Shown: piece after piece, positions 6,832 to 13,291 of the stretch
How the letters are laid out: each line of letters starts with the position of its first letter
Position numbering within the stretch: position 1 is the stretch's first letter
Assembly: GCA_002474345.1 (NCBI GenBank)
Contig: DKQD01000133.1
Span: 1 to 21,091 of the forward strand
From: Bacteriovoracaceae bacterium UBA7317
GTDB taxonomy: Bacteria > Bdellovibrionota > Bacteriovoracia > Bacteriovoracales > Bacteriovoracaceae
Direction of reading: 5' to 3'
DNA length: 21,091 nucleotides
Notes under the pieces: generated by a model
The model's database searches: none
The model's input: only the letters and a program-made list of their open reading frames with translations
Told to the model about the DNA's origin: nothing
Program-made: the position numbers and the translations under genes

Positions 6832-8631
6832 TTACTTTCTCGTTATTTTAATAATATAAGGGGTATCGCTATGTTTTGTTGTTATATAAAGAATTTGTCT
6901 TGTATCATCCCACTTTTTTTCCCAATCTGATTCTGTTTTATGAAAAACTTTAATATCAAAACCTTTTGGATAATGCCTCTTGGGAACAAAAATTTCCGTA
7001 GGACCTTTGATGTCACTTTTAGTTTTAAAGCGTAGTTGAAAATCTTTGGTATGCATATCGTAAGTAAACCCTTTAGGATCTCCAGCGATCGCTCGTGGGT
7101 AAGTTCTCACAAGCAAGTCCACTTTTGGATTTTCTTTTAGATCTCTTGTTACAATACTCCAACCTTTCCCGACTTTCTTACTAGGTGCATTTGAGTACCA
7201 TGTCCAACCGGCCCCCATATAATCAAGCATATTAAAGGCTTCCTCTAAATAATTTTTAAAGCCGTCAGTCGCATCATTACCGCCAATTTCCCCAGCAATT
7301 AGGGGTACACCTCCAAGCCTTTTGATTTCCATAGTTCTATTTTTTGACCACCTAGCAACACTTCTTCTATCAACTGATCCATAAGGAACATCTTCATGGA
7401 TAAGTAAAGGGTAGATATGAGGCGCATAAACGATTTTGGCAGGGCCAGGTCTTGGGTCTTTAATTTTCGGAAGAAATGAAGGCATTCCAAAATTGACACC
7501 GAAAGAACGTGGCTCAATAAAAAGGTATTTGTCCTTGTCAATTTTTCGAATCCCTTTAATGACTCTATTGTAGAAATCTTTTAATCTTTTTGCTTCAAAA
7601 AAGGGAGAGATATCTCCTGAATGAGGTTCATTCATAAGGTCGTAGCCAATAACCTTAGGGTTATTTTTAAACTTCTTGGCGACTCTTTGCCAGGCCTTAA
7701 CGTAGTGGTCTTGAAGGTATTTATGTTTTGTATAACGCCAAAAATTGTCATAAGCATTCACAACCGCTGGATTAGCAGCATTGAGCCACCACATTTTTTT
7801 CAAAGCAGGGTTGAGTTTTGTTAAATCAGTTTTTTTATATTTAGAAGCAATACCGGTCTCAGTTGCCCATTCAGGAGCGCCATTACCCCCTCTTACACCA
7901 TATCCATAAATATCCTGGTGCATGTCTAAAAAGACGTAGGCTCCATTGTCTGTATACCACTTAACTCTTTTGGCCACCTCATCCAAGTATTTATCATTGT
8001 AAACACCTCTTTTTGGCTCAATTCCTGCCCAGAAAATAAGAAATCGAACTCCATTAAAACCAAAGTCTCTTGTTTCCTGGATAACGGCTTTTTCGTTTAT
8101 CCAAGGCAAAAATTTGTTCTTTCTCTTCTTAGAGGTGTTAGAAGAGTTAACTCCTCTTAAAATAAGGGCCCTTCCCTTTTCATCTCTTATATATTTAATG
8201 TTTTTGGGCTTACTAATACCCCAAATAATCGGTGCTTCACTCTCTCGTTTAACGACTTTCCTTTTATAGTAATTCTTAAAAGAACCTTTTTTATGGCAAG
8301 TCAGGCCCATGTCTCTATAACCTTTCTTGCACAACTTCCAACAAGAAGGCCCAATACCTTTAAAACCTTCTTTACAAGGTTTATAACAACGACCAATTCC
8401 TAACTTGTATCCCTTTTGACATTTTCTCAATAGGCCAAATTTTTTAAACTTTCTTTTTTCAGCACTGCTAAATACTTTTGAATCATTAAAAACTTTTTCC
8501 ATATCTTTTTTTAGTTTTGCGGAATCGGCTTCTGTAAAACCCTCGCTAAAAACAGAAAAGGGAAAGAAAAGAAAAAGCGGTAGGACTAAAAAGGTTTTAT
8601 AAATTTTATTTTTTATTTCTAAGCTTTTCAT
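6832..8631 (-). CDS. Exported GH5 glycosidase, endoglycoceramidase-like, with cysteine-repeat N-terminus
   Basis: A 599-residue exported enzyme. A signal peptide (about 1-29) is followed by a spacer, then a cysteine-rich block at 71-112. This block holds three C-x2-GY/F-x3-4-G-x2-C-type units (six cysteines, ending GLTCHKK). A GH5 TIM barrel runs from about 140 to 515: LILRGVNSS (157-164), DMHQD (236-240), DLMNEP with acid/base E335, HIYP (405-408), AGEIGG with nucleophile E448, and WTWY (476-479). The DMHQD...NGAPEWAT and DLMNEP text resembles endoglycoceramidases, which release the glycan from glycosphingolipids. The last 80 residues form a beta-rich C-terminal domain (GPTEIFVPKRHYPKG) typical of that subgroup. 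Other GH5 activities cannot be excluded. It is the first gene of an operon with a GST and an Asp-box lipoprotein. The start is ATG 8631, with AAAGGG upstream. Confidence 0.88.
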   Translation of the reverse strand: MKSLEIKNKIYKTFLVLPLFLFFPFSVFSEGFTEADSAKLKKDMEKVFNDSKVFSSAEKRKFKKFGLLRKCQKGYKLGIGRCYKPCKEGFKGIGPSCWKLCKKGYRDMGLTCHKKGSFKNYYKRKVVKRESEAPIIWGISKPKNIKYIRDEKGRALILRGVNSSNTSKKRKNKFLPWINEKAVIQETRDFGFNGVRFLIFWAGIEPKRGVYNDKYLDEVAKRVKWYTDNGAYVFLDMHQDIYGYGVRGGNGAPEWATETGIASKYKKTDLTKLNPALKKMWWLNAANPAVVNAYDNFWRYTKHKYLQDHYVKAWQRVAKKFKNNPKVIGYDLMNEPHSGDISPFFEAKRLKDFYNRVIKGIRKIDKDKYLFIEPRSFGVNFGMPSFLPKIKDPRPGPAKIVYAPHIYPLLIHEDVPYGSVDRRSVARWSKNRTMEIKRLGGVPLIAGEIGGNDATDGFKNYLEEAFNMLDYMGAGWTWYSNAPSKKVGKGWSIVTRDLKENPKVDLLVRTYPRAIAGDPKGFTYDMHTKDFQLRFKTKSDIKGPTEIFVPKRHYPKGFDIKVFHKTESDWEKKWDDTRQILYITTKHSDTPYIIKITRK

Positions 8632-8686
8632 AAGACTTGCCCTTTCAAGATAAAGTTTGTTTAGCTTTATTATTTTTTAATATCTG

Positions 8687-8692
8687 TATAAT
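8687..8692 (+). promoter_or_regulatory. Possible -10 box for the methyltransferase gene
   Basis: A perfect TATAAT lies 74 bases before the AAGGAG-led methyltransferase gene, in the 134-base gap between two divergent genes. No recognisable -35 hexamer sits 16-18 bases upstream (GCTTTA at 8664). The gap is strongly AT-rich, so this is a weak call. The same gap must also hold the promoter of the minus-strand GH5 operon, for which I see no clear match. Confidence 0.3.
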
Positions 8693-8765
8693 ATAGCTTA
8701 TCGTAATTTATTTTTTTTTAATTATTAAAAAGGATAATAATTAAACTTTTAAGGAGTCTTACCAA

Positions 8766-9389
8766 ATGTTTAGGAACTTTTACGACTTGCACATTTGTCC
8801 TCATATGATCGATTTTTTTATGAACATGAAAATTATAAAAAAGCAAAGGTTAAAGGTTATCCCTAATGCAAAGGGAAAGGTTCTCGAAATTGGTATAGGA
8901 TCTGGTTCAAACCTTGATTTTTACAATCGGAATAAAGTTAGTAAGATTTATGCTCTAGATCCTCATCCAAAATTTGAAGAAATGACAAAAATAAAGGCAA
9001 AAAAACTAGGAATTGAAATCGAGTTTTTTCCCGTTATGGCAGACAAAATACCTTTAGAGGATTCCTTTTTCGACACCATTGTGTGCACTTATACGCTATG
9101 TTCAATTGAAAATCCTATAAAAGCACTTAAAGAAATAAAAAGGGTTTTATCTCCCTCAGGTCAATATATTTTCTCGGAACACGGTCTTGCACCAGAAGAA
9201 AATGTTGTCCGTTGGCAAAACCGACTTAATCCAATCCAAAACCTTATTGGAGGTGGTTGCAACTTAAATAGAGATATTCCAACATTAATAGAAGAAAGTG
9301 GCTATAAAATTGAGGATCTTAATAAAGGTTATATACCAGGACCTAAGTTTATTTCCTATCATTACTGGGGTCATTCAGTACCTGTCTAA
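8766..9389 (+). CDS. Class I SAM-dependent methyltransferase, METTL7-like
   Basis: A 207-residue methyltransferase. Motif I VLEIGIGSGSN (39-49) binds S-adenosylmethionine, D65 in YALDPHP ends strand 2, and motif IV/post-I DTIVCTYTLCSIEN (103-116) leads into KEIKRVLSPSG (122-132). The order VCTYTLCSIENP, then a GGCNLNRD segment near 161-168, follows the METTL7A/B thiol methyltransferase group and its bacterial UbiE-like relatives. Animal METTL7 proteins have an N-terminal membrane helix; here the short N-terminus (MFRNFYDLHICPHMIDFFMN) is only amphipathic, so the enzyme may sit on the membrane surface or be soluble. The likely reaction is S-methylation of a thiol or methylation of a lipid or quinone. 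AAGGAG lies nine bases before the ATG. It diverges from the GH5 operon and is followed by a lipoprotein gene 99 bases on. Confidence 0.85.
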   Translation: MFRNFYDLHICPHMIDFFMNMKIIKKQRLKVIPNAKGKVLEIGIGSGSNLDFYNRNKVSKIYALDPHPKFEEMTKIKAKKLGIEIEFFPVMADKIPLEDSFFDTIVCTYTLCSIENPIKALKEIKRVLSPSGQYIFSEHGLAPEENVVRWQNRLNPIQNLIGGGCNLNRDIPTLIEESGYKIEDLNKGYIPGPKFISYHYWGHSVPV

Positions 9390-9488
9390 ATATTTTTATT
9401 TTATAAAAAAAAAGTATTAGTTCTTTTATTTTTTGATTATCTCTTAACTCTATTTTTTTCTTTTTTAAAAACGTGTTAAAGTTCAATT

Positions 9489-10322
9489 ATGAAAGAAAAA
9501 AAAATAATCTTACTCGCATTAATTTTGGTCTTCTTTAGCTGTAAAAAGGAAAAACCAAAAGTTAAAAACTGTACAGATAATAGTTTTTGTACCCTCTCAA
9601 AAATGCCTCTTTTAAACCAGGGGAGCATGAGCCTTCCCGGTATTATTAGAAAACTTTCAGGTATAAAAGTTTATTTAGACCCAGGTTGGTGTGCTCCAGT
9701 TTCTGTTACTATGGGAATGGCCGGGCTTGTGAGGGAAACAAGCAATGTAATAAAGTTTAATAATGAGTTTGACAAGTTTAGAAATTTTTCAAAAAAATAC
9801 ACGACTTATTCGAGGACGAAACAATACGGTCCAAGTATCTATGAAGTAGGTCAAGATATGGCGACCGATTGGAAGCATGGAGGCACCTTCTCTCACCTGA
9901 AAACAAGGGCAATCAGTAATTACGTATCAAGTATTCGAGTTTGTTGTGGATACCAAAAAGGATTCCGTTCTGGTAGTACCTATACCCATACAACCAACCA
10001 GGATATTATTGATATTTTTATAAAAAGAAAGCCCTTTATGGCCGTTTCATTTGGTGTTTATGAAAAGAATGACGAAGACATTTACTCTCGTAGTGGAGGT
10101 CATGCGCTTGTTTTAAATGGATACGAAGATGGTTATTTAAAAATTTACGACCCTTGGGGAAAAATATATAACGTTCAGTTTTCAAAGGCCAAAGGTAAAG
10201 GTATTGATGGGAGAACAGAAGTAAGGCATGTTAGTGGTAGCTCGGGTTTTGTGAAGTCTTATAGCAAATGGTCTAAAAAAGTCATTTTGAACGGCTATGA
10301 CTATTTATATGTCCATAAATAA
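9489..10322 (+). CDS. Lipoprotein with C39-like (papain-fold) cysteine peptidase domain
   Basis: A 277-residue protein with a lipoprotein signal (LILVFFSC, lipidated Cys at 18), so it sits in the cell envelope. The domain from about 38 to 275 shows the papain-like order of the Peptidase_C39_2 group: Q44 in PLLNQG as a possible oxyanion residue, nucleophile C68 in GWCAPVSVTM, H205 in GGHALVLNGY, and D221 in IYDPWG. The substrate could be a peptide or an isopeptide/amide bond in envelope material; that is not visible here. Further cysteines at 28, 34, 152 and 153 could form disulfides, and the CC pair is odd. The 60-residue stretch between Cys and His rich in Tyr/Thr/Ser (YTTYSRTKQYG; GSTYTHTTNQD) is an insert I do not recognise. 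No strong Shine-Dalgarno sequence precedes the ATG. Confidence 0.78.
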   Translation: MKEKKIILLALILVFFSCKKEKPKVKNCTDNSFCTLSKMPLLNQGSMSLPGIIRKLSGIKVYLDPGWCAPVSVTMGMAGLVRETSNVIKFNNEFDKFRNFSKKYTTYSRTKQYGPSIYEVGQDMATDWKHGGTFSHLKTRAISNYVSSIRVCCGYQKGFRSGSTYTHTTNQDIIDIFIKRKPFMAVSFGVYEKNDEDIYSRSGGHALVLNGYEDGYLKIYDPWGKIYNVQFSKAKGKGIDGRTEVRHVSGSSGFVKSYSKWSKKVILNGYDYLYVHK

Positions 10323-10334
10323 TTTCTTAAGAAA
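10323..10334. repeat. 12-bp palindrome between convergent genes
   Basis: TTTCTTAAGAAA directly follows the stop of the C39-like lipoprotein gene and lies in the 31-base gap to the end of the facing acyl-CoA ligase gene. A six-bp stem with almost no loop is a poor terminator; this is the only structure seen in the gap. Confidence 0.25.
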
Positions 10335-10353
10335 AATCCAATCGCTACTTCTT

Positions 10354-12069
10354 TTAACTTTCTTTTGAAATATAAGACCGTAATTCTCGTCGTAATAACT
10401 TACCAATTGGCGACTTCGGCACTTCTTCAATAAAAGTTATTATTTTTGGTATTTTATAATTTGTTAATTCTTCTTTCATATAATCGATGATCTCAGAGGC
10501 CGTTAGGGCATTGTCTTTCTTAACGACAAAAAGGGCAACAGCTTCACCTGTTAAATCATCAGGGGTTGATATGGCACCAGACTCAATGATTCTCGGATGC
10601 TTATTAACAATGGACTCAATCTCTTGGGGGTAAACTTTAAGACCAGATACGTTGATCATATCTTTTTTCCTGTCAACAAGATAAAGTTCACCATTAATTC
10701 CAATATAACCCATGTCTCCTGTTTTAAAATAACCATCTTCTGTGAAGGCATCTTTTGTTTCTTTCTCAAGGTCCCAATAACCCTTCATCACTTGAGGTCC
10801 TTTTGCACAAACTTCTCCAATTTCACCAATTGCCAACTCTTCATTTTTATCGCTTAGAATTTTAATATCAGTAGATGCGTGGGGTAAACCAACAGAACTG
10901 GAATAACCTTTCCTAAATCTATCATGCATACATAAAACTGGAGATGTTTCACTCAAGCCATAACCAACAGAAATTTCCGTTCCCGTTCTCTCGCGGAGGG
11001 CCAAGTATGTTTTTTCTTGTATGGCCATGCCGCCACTCAAAAGGGCCTTCAACCTTGAAAAGTTTATATGCTTTTTATTAAATTTAGGGTGTTCTAAAAG
11101 TTTCATGAAAAGAGTATTTATGCCAGCTGTAATGCTAACTTTACTTTTTGCCCATGTTTTAATGATGCTATTAATGTCTCTAGGGTTTGGTACTAAAATG
11201 ACTTTATATCCAAGACCAATTGCACTTAAAAAGGACGTATTAAGAGCATAGATATGGAAAAGAGGAAGAACACCTAAAAAAGTATCCTCCTTAGTCCAAT
11301 GCTTACCATCACCTGAGTCGATAGTAACAGAATTTAAATTTTGATAAATATTACTTAAAACATTTTTTTGAGTTAAAACAGCGGCCTTAATTGTCCCAGA
11401 TGTGCCTCCAGTAAATTGCAAAATTAATTCATCTGAAATATCCATTTTTGGTTTATCAATTGATGTGTCGTAATTTAAGAAGTCTAAAAAAGGTATTTCA
11501 TTTTTAATCGAGTATTCAGGAACTTCCTTTTTAATGTGCTTAAAAACAAAGTTTATTATTTTTCCTTTCACCCCTCCAATCAAATCACCTATTTTTGTTA
11601 TCACGATATTTTCGACATCTCCGTTATTTGCAAATTCTTGTAAATTAGAGGCAAATTTATCAAGAGCAATAATCAACTTTGGCTTAATCGCCCCCTTGCC
11701 ATCTCCATCAACTCCATCAAAAAGAAGTTTTTTTACTTCTGCTTTGGTATAAAGAGGGTTTAAAGGACAAAGCACTGCTCCTACCCGAAAAGCACCCAGA
11801 CTTGCCACAATAAATTGAAGGATATTTGGAACCAGGAGTGCAATACGGTCACCTTTTTTTATGCCACATTTTTTCTGAAGGAAAGAAGCAAACTGAAGAG
11901 AGTATTTATCAAGCTCATCATAACTCAAGTCTTTTCCTAGAGACTCAAAAGCAATATTTCCAGAAAACTTTTTAAATCTTTTTTGAATAAATTCTTCAAT
12001 ATTTTCAACATCTACATGGACTTCTTTTTTTCTACCGTGTTGATAAAAGTTAAACCATATCTTGCCCAT
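10354..12069 (-). CDS. fadD: Long-chain acyl-CoA synthetase (FadD type)
   Basis: A 571-residue AMP-forming ligase that activates long-chain fatty acids to acyl-CoA for beta-oxidation or lipid reuse, at the inner face of the membrane. It aligns by eye along its length with E. coli FadD (561 residues), including the N-terminus (MGKIWFNFYQ), which supports ATG 12069 with GGGAG upstream. The ATP loop is TGGTSGTIK (220-228), followed by Ala where the family normally has Gly. The others are YGLSET (370-375), TGD (450-452), DRKKDMINVSG (466-476) and the C-terminal catalytic lysine K557 in SPIGKLLRREL. A Gly/Asp-rich insert of about ten residues lies near 119-128 (GVDGDGKGAIKP). It stands alone, facing the C39-like lipoprotein gene. 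No FadR-type site is recognisable. Confidence 0.93.
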   Translation of the reverse strand: MGKIWFNFYQHGRKKEVHVDVENIEEFIQKRFKKFSGNIAFESLGKDLSYDELDKYSLQFASFLQKKCGIKKGDRIALLVPNILQFIVASLGAFRVGAVLCPLNPLYTKAEVKKLLFDGVDGDGKGAIKPKLIIALDKFASNLQEFANNGDVENIVITKIGDLIGGVKGKIINFVFKHIKKEVPEYSIKNEIPFLDFLNYDTSIDKPKMDISDELILQFTGGTSGTIKAAVLTQKNVLSNIYQNLNSVTIDSGDGKHWTKEDTFLGVLPLFHIYALNTSFLSAIGLGYKVILVPNPRDINSIIKTWAKSKVSITAGINTLFMKLLEHPKFNKKHINFSRLKALLSGGMAIQEKTYLALRERTGTEISVGYGLSETSPVLCMHDRFRKGYSSSVGLPHASTDIKILSDKNEELAIGEIGEVCAKGPQVMKGYWDLEKETKDAFTEDGYFKTGDMGYIGINGELYLVDRKKDMINVSGLKVYPQEIESIVNKHPRIIESGAISTPDDLTGEAVALFVVKKDNALTASEIIDYMKEELTNYKIPKIITFIEEVPKSPIGKLLRRELRSYISKES

Positions 12070-12242
12070 ATCTTACTCTCCCAAAATACAGAAAAATTAT
12101 CCTCTATAGTCACCATTTCTAAAAGCCATCGCTTAAACTTATCGTCTAAACTTTTTAAACTCTTTTGACAAAAGTCCTTTTTACTTCTAAAAATCCCTTT
12201 ATCAATAGCAAAAATTAGTTGAGCGGAAGCTAGACACTCCAC
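12012..12242 (-). CDS. Doubtful short ORF overlapping the start of fadD
   Basis: A 76-codon frame starts at GTG and overlaps the first 58 bases of fadD in another frame. Against it: no proper Shine-Dalgarno sequence, no recognised domain, and an opposite-strand frame also open across part of it. For it: G-rich first codon positions (17 or so of 76) and AT-biased third positions like its neighbours, and three tryptophans. It could be a short leader gene translated into fadD, a gene remnant, or chance. I would not rely on it. Confidence 0.2.
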   Translation of the reverse strand: MECLASAQLIFAIDKGIFRSKKDFCQKSLKSLDDKFKRWLLEMVTIEDNFSVFWESKIWARYGLTFINTVEKKKSM

Positions 12243-12708
12243 TCTTCAAATTAGTATTTCTCTATCTACCTTTTTTTAATCTTCTGATAGATAATAGGTA
12301 CTTAATGCTCTATTTTAAGATCTTTTTTGAACCTAAAGTTAAGAAACTTTCCCTTCTCACGCTTAATAGCTTTGACATAATCTATGCATGGGTTGCTTAG
12401 GACATTTCTTAAATGGGCCAAAAATCAATATAAATAATTCTTAATAAGATTAATATAAATCGTTAAATATTCTTAAGATTAGCTAAATTTTATTTAACCT
12501 CATTACGAACACTTTTTTTAATGACTTTTTCCTCAAACTAAGTATATTTTTTAACATTTTTTTAAAAGAGACAAAAAGCTGATTTTAAAAATCAATTAAC
12601 GATCCTCTTAAGAAATACAGATACAGAAGGTAATTAATCCACTTTTCTTTAAATTTACAATTTTCCCCAATTCATTCGATAAGAAAGCGTAATCTAGGAT
12701 TTGGGTAT
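12070..12708. other. 639-base AT-rich intergenic region
   Basis: Apart from the doubtful ORF at its left end, no gene is seen. It separates two divergent units (fadD to the left, the CheX-kinase pair to the right), so it should hold both promoters. Visible structure: an imperfect direct repeat, ATTCTTAATAAGATTAATAT around 12438 and ATTCTTAAGATTAGC around 12469. There is also an isolated TTGACA at 12372-12377 with no matching -10 box 16-18 bases on, and a sigma-28-like pair at 12656-12682. No tRNA or other RNA fold was recognised. Confidence 0.6.
12656..12682 (+). promoter_or_regulatory. Sigma-28 (FliA)-like promoter before the CheX-kinase pair
   Basis: TACAATTT at 12656-12663 matches the FliA -35 consensus TAAAGTTT at six of eight bases. 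After exactly 11 bases, TTCGATAA at 12675-12682 matches GCCGATAA at six of eight, with the CGATAA core intact. A start near 12690 would leave a short leader to ATG 12709. The match is by eye in an AT-rich region, so it is suggestive only. It would fit a motility/chemotaxis-linked role. Confidence 0.35.
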
Positions 12709-13281
12709 ATGGGTTTAAATAAATTAGAGACTGAAGAAATTTTGGATGAGTTTAAGAACTTAATCTATTCAAACTTGGGTAGTTACCTTCTGTTGGATGA
12801 CCCTTATATTGATTCACTTGTATTGGACAAAATGGAAGAAAAAGTTTTATCCAATTGGATGACCTTTATTTTCTTAAATAACCCCAATTTTTCTCTCTAT
12901 TTTAAACTTTATTATAACCACACTGATTTAAAAAAAATAGTTGAGCAGGTATTTAAAGATACAAAAAAAACAAATGACATTAATTTTATGAATGATTATA
13001 TGAAAGAGCTAAGTAATACATTAGGCGGTAGGATTAACGAGGTTTTAAGAGATATAGGAATAGATCTTATTATGAGCTCGCCTTTTATTGCAACAGGTTT
13101 TGATGACTTATTTTTAGATAAAGATAAGAAAAAGTTCGGTTTTAAAAACATTTGGAAAATTAAAGATAACAATTATTCATTTTTCTTTTCTATAGAATTA
13201 AAAAGTAGTGAGCCTGAGGACATTGACAAATTAAAATTAATGAAGGGCTATGAAAGGAACGATGAAATAGATTTATTTTAA
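12709..13281 (+). CDS. CheX/CheC-like phosphatase domain protein
   Basis: A 190-residue cytoplasmic protein. Residues 96-125 carry the signature of CheC/CheX/FliY aspartyl-phosphate phosphatases: D96-x3-E100-x2-N103, then a proline at 125, 22 residues after the Asn (NDYMKELSN ... MSSP). In that family the Glu and Asn dephosphorylate CheY-like receivers. Only one such motif is present, as in CheX. The N-terminal 90 residues are helical and acidic and differ from a standard CheX of about 155 residues; they may be a docking region. The end (DIDKLKLMKGYERNDEIDLF) is charged and may be a tail. The next gene, an HPt-containing kinase, starts ten bases after the stop, so the two are one operon. The target receiver is not in this window. 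The start ATG is supported only by a weak AGGA. Confidence 0.75.
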   Translation: MGLNKLETEEILDEFKNLIYSNLGSYLLLDDPYIDSLVLDKMEEKVLSNWMTFIFLNNPNFSLYFKLYYNHTDLKKIVEQVFKDTKKTNDINFMNDYMKELSNTLGGRINEVLRDIGIDLIMSSPFIATGFDDLFLDKDKKKFGFKNIWKIKDNNYSFFFSIELKSSEPEDIDKLKLMKGYERNDEIDLF

Positions 13282-13291
13282 GAAGCGGCAT

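Noticed and set aside
7299..7541. 80-codon minus-strand frame inside the GH5 gene
   Set aside because: It is an alternative frame of the GH5 catalytic domain, whose motifs are complete in the main frame.
10597..11752. Several plus-strand frames of 70-86 codons opposite fadD
   Set aside because: They are antisense shadows of a well-matched acyl-CoA ligase.
12372..12400. TTGACA as the -35 box of a sigma-70 promoter
   Set aside because: No -10-like hexamer lies 16-18 bases downstream (GCTTAG at the expected place).
12430..12490. Imperfect direct repeat ATTCTTAA-GATTA as an operator or iteron
   Set aside because: Only two unequal copies in very AT-rich sequence, with no spacing regularity.
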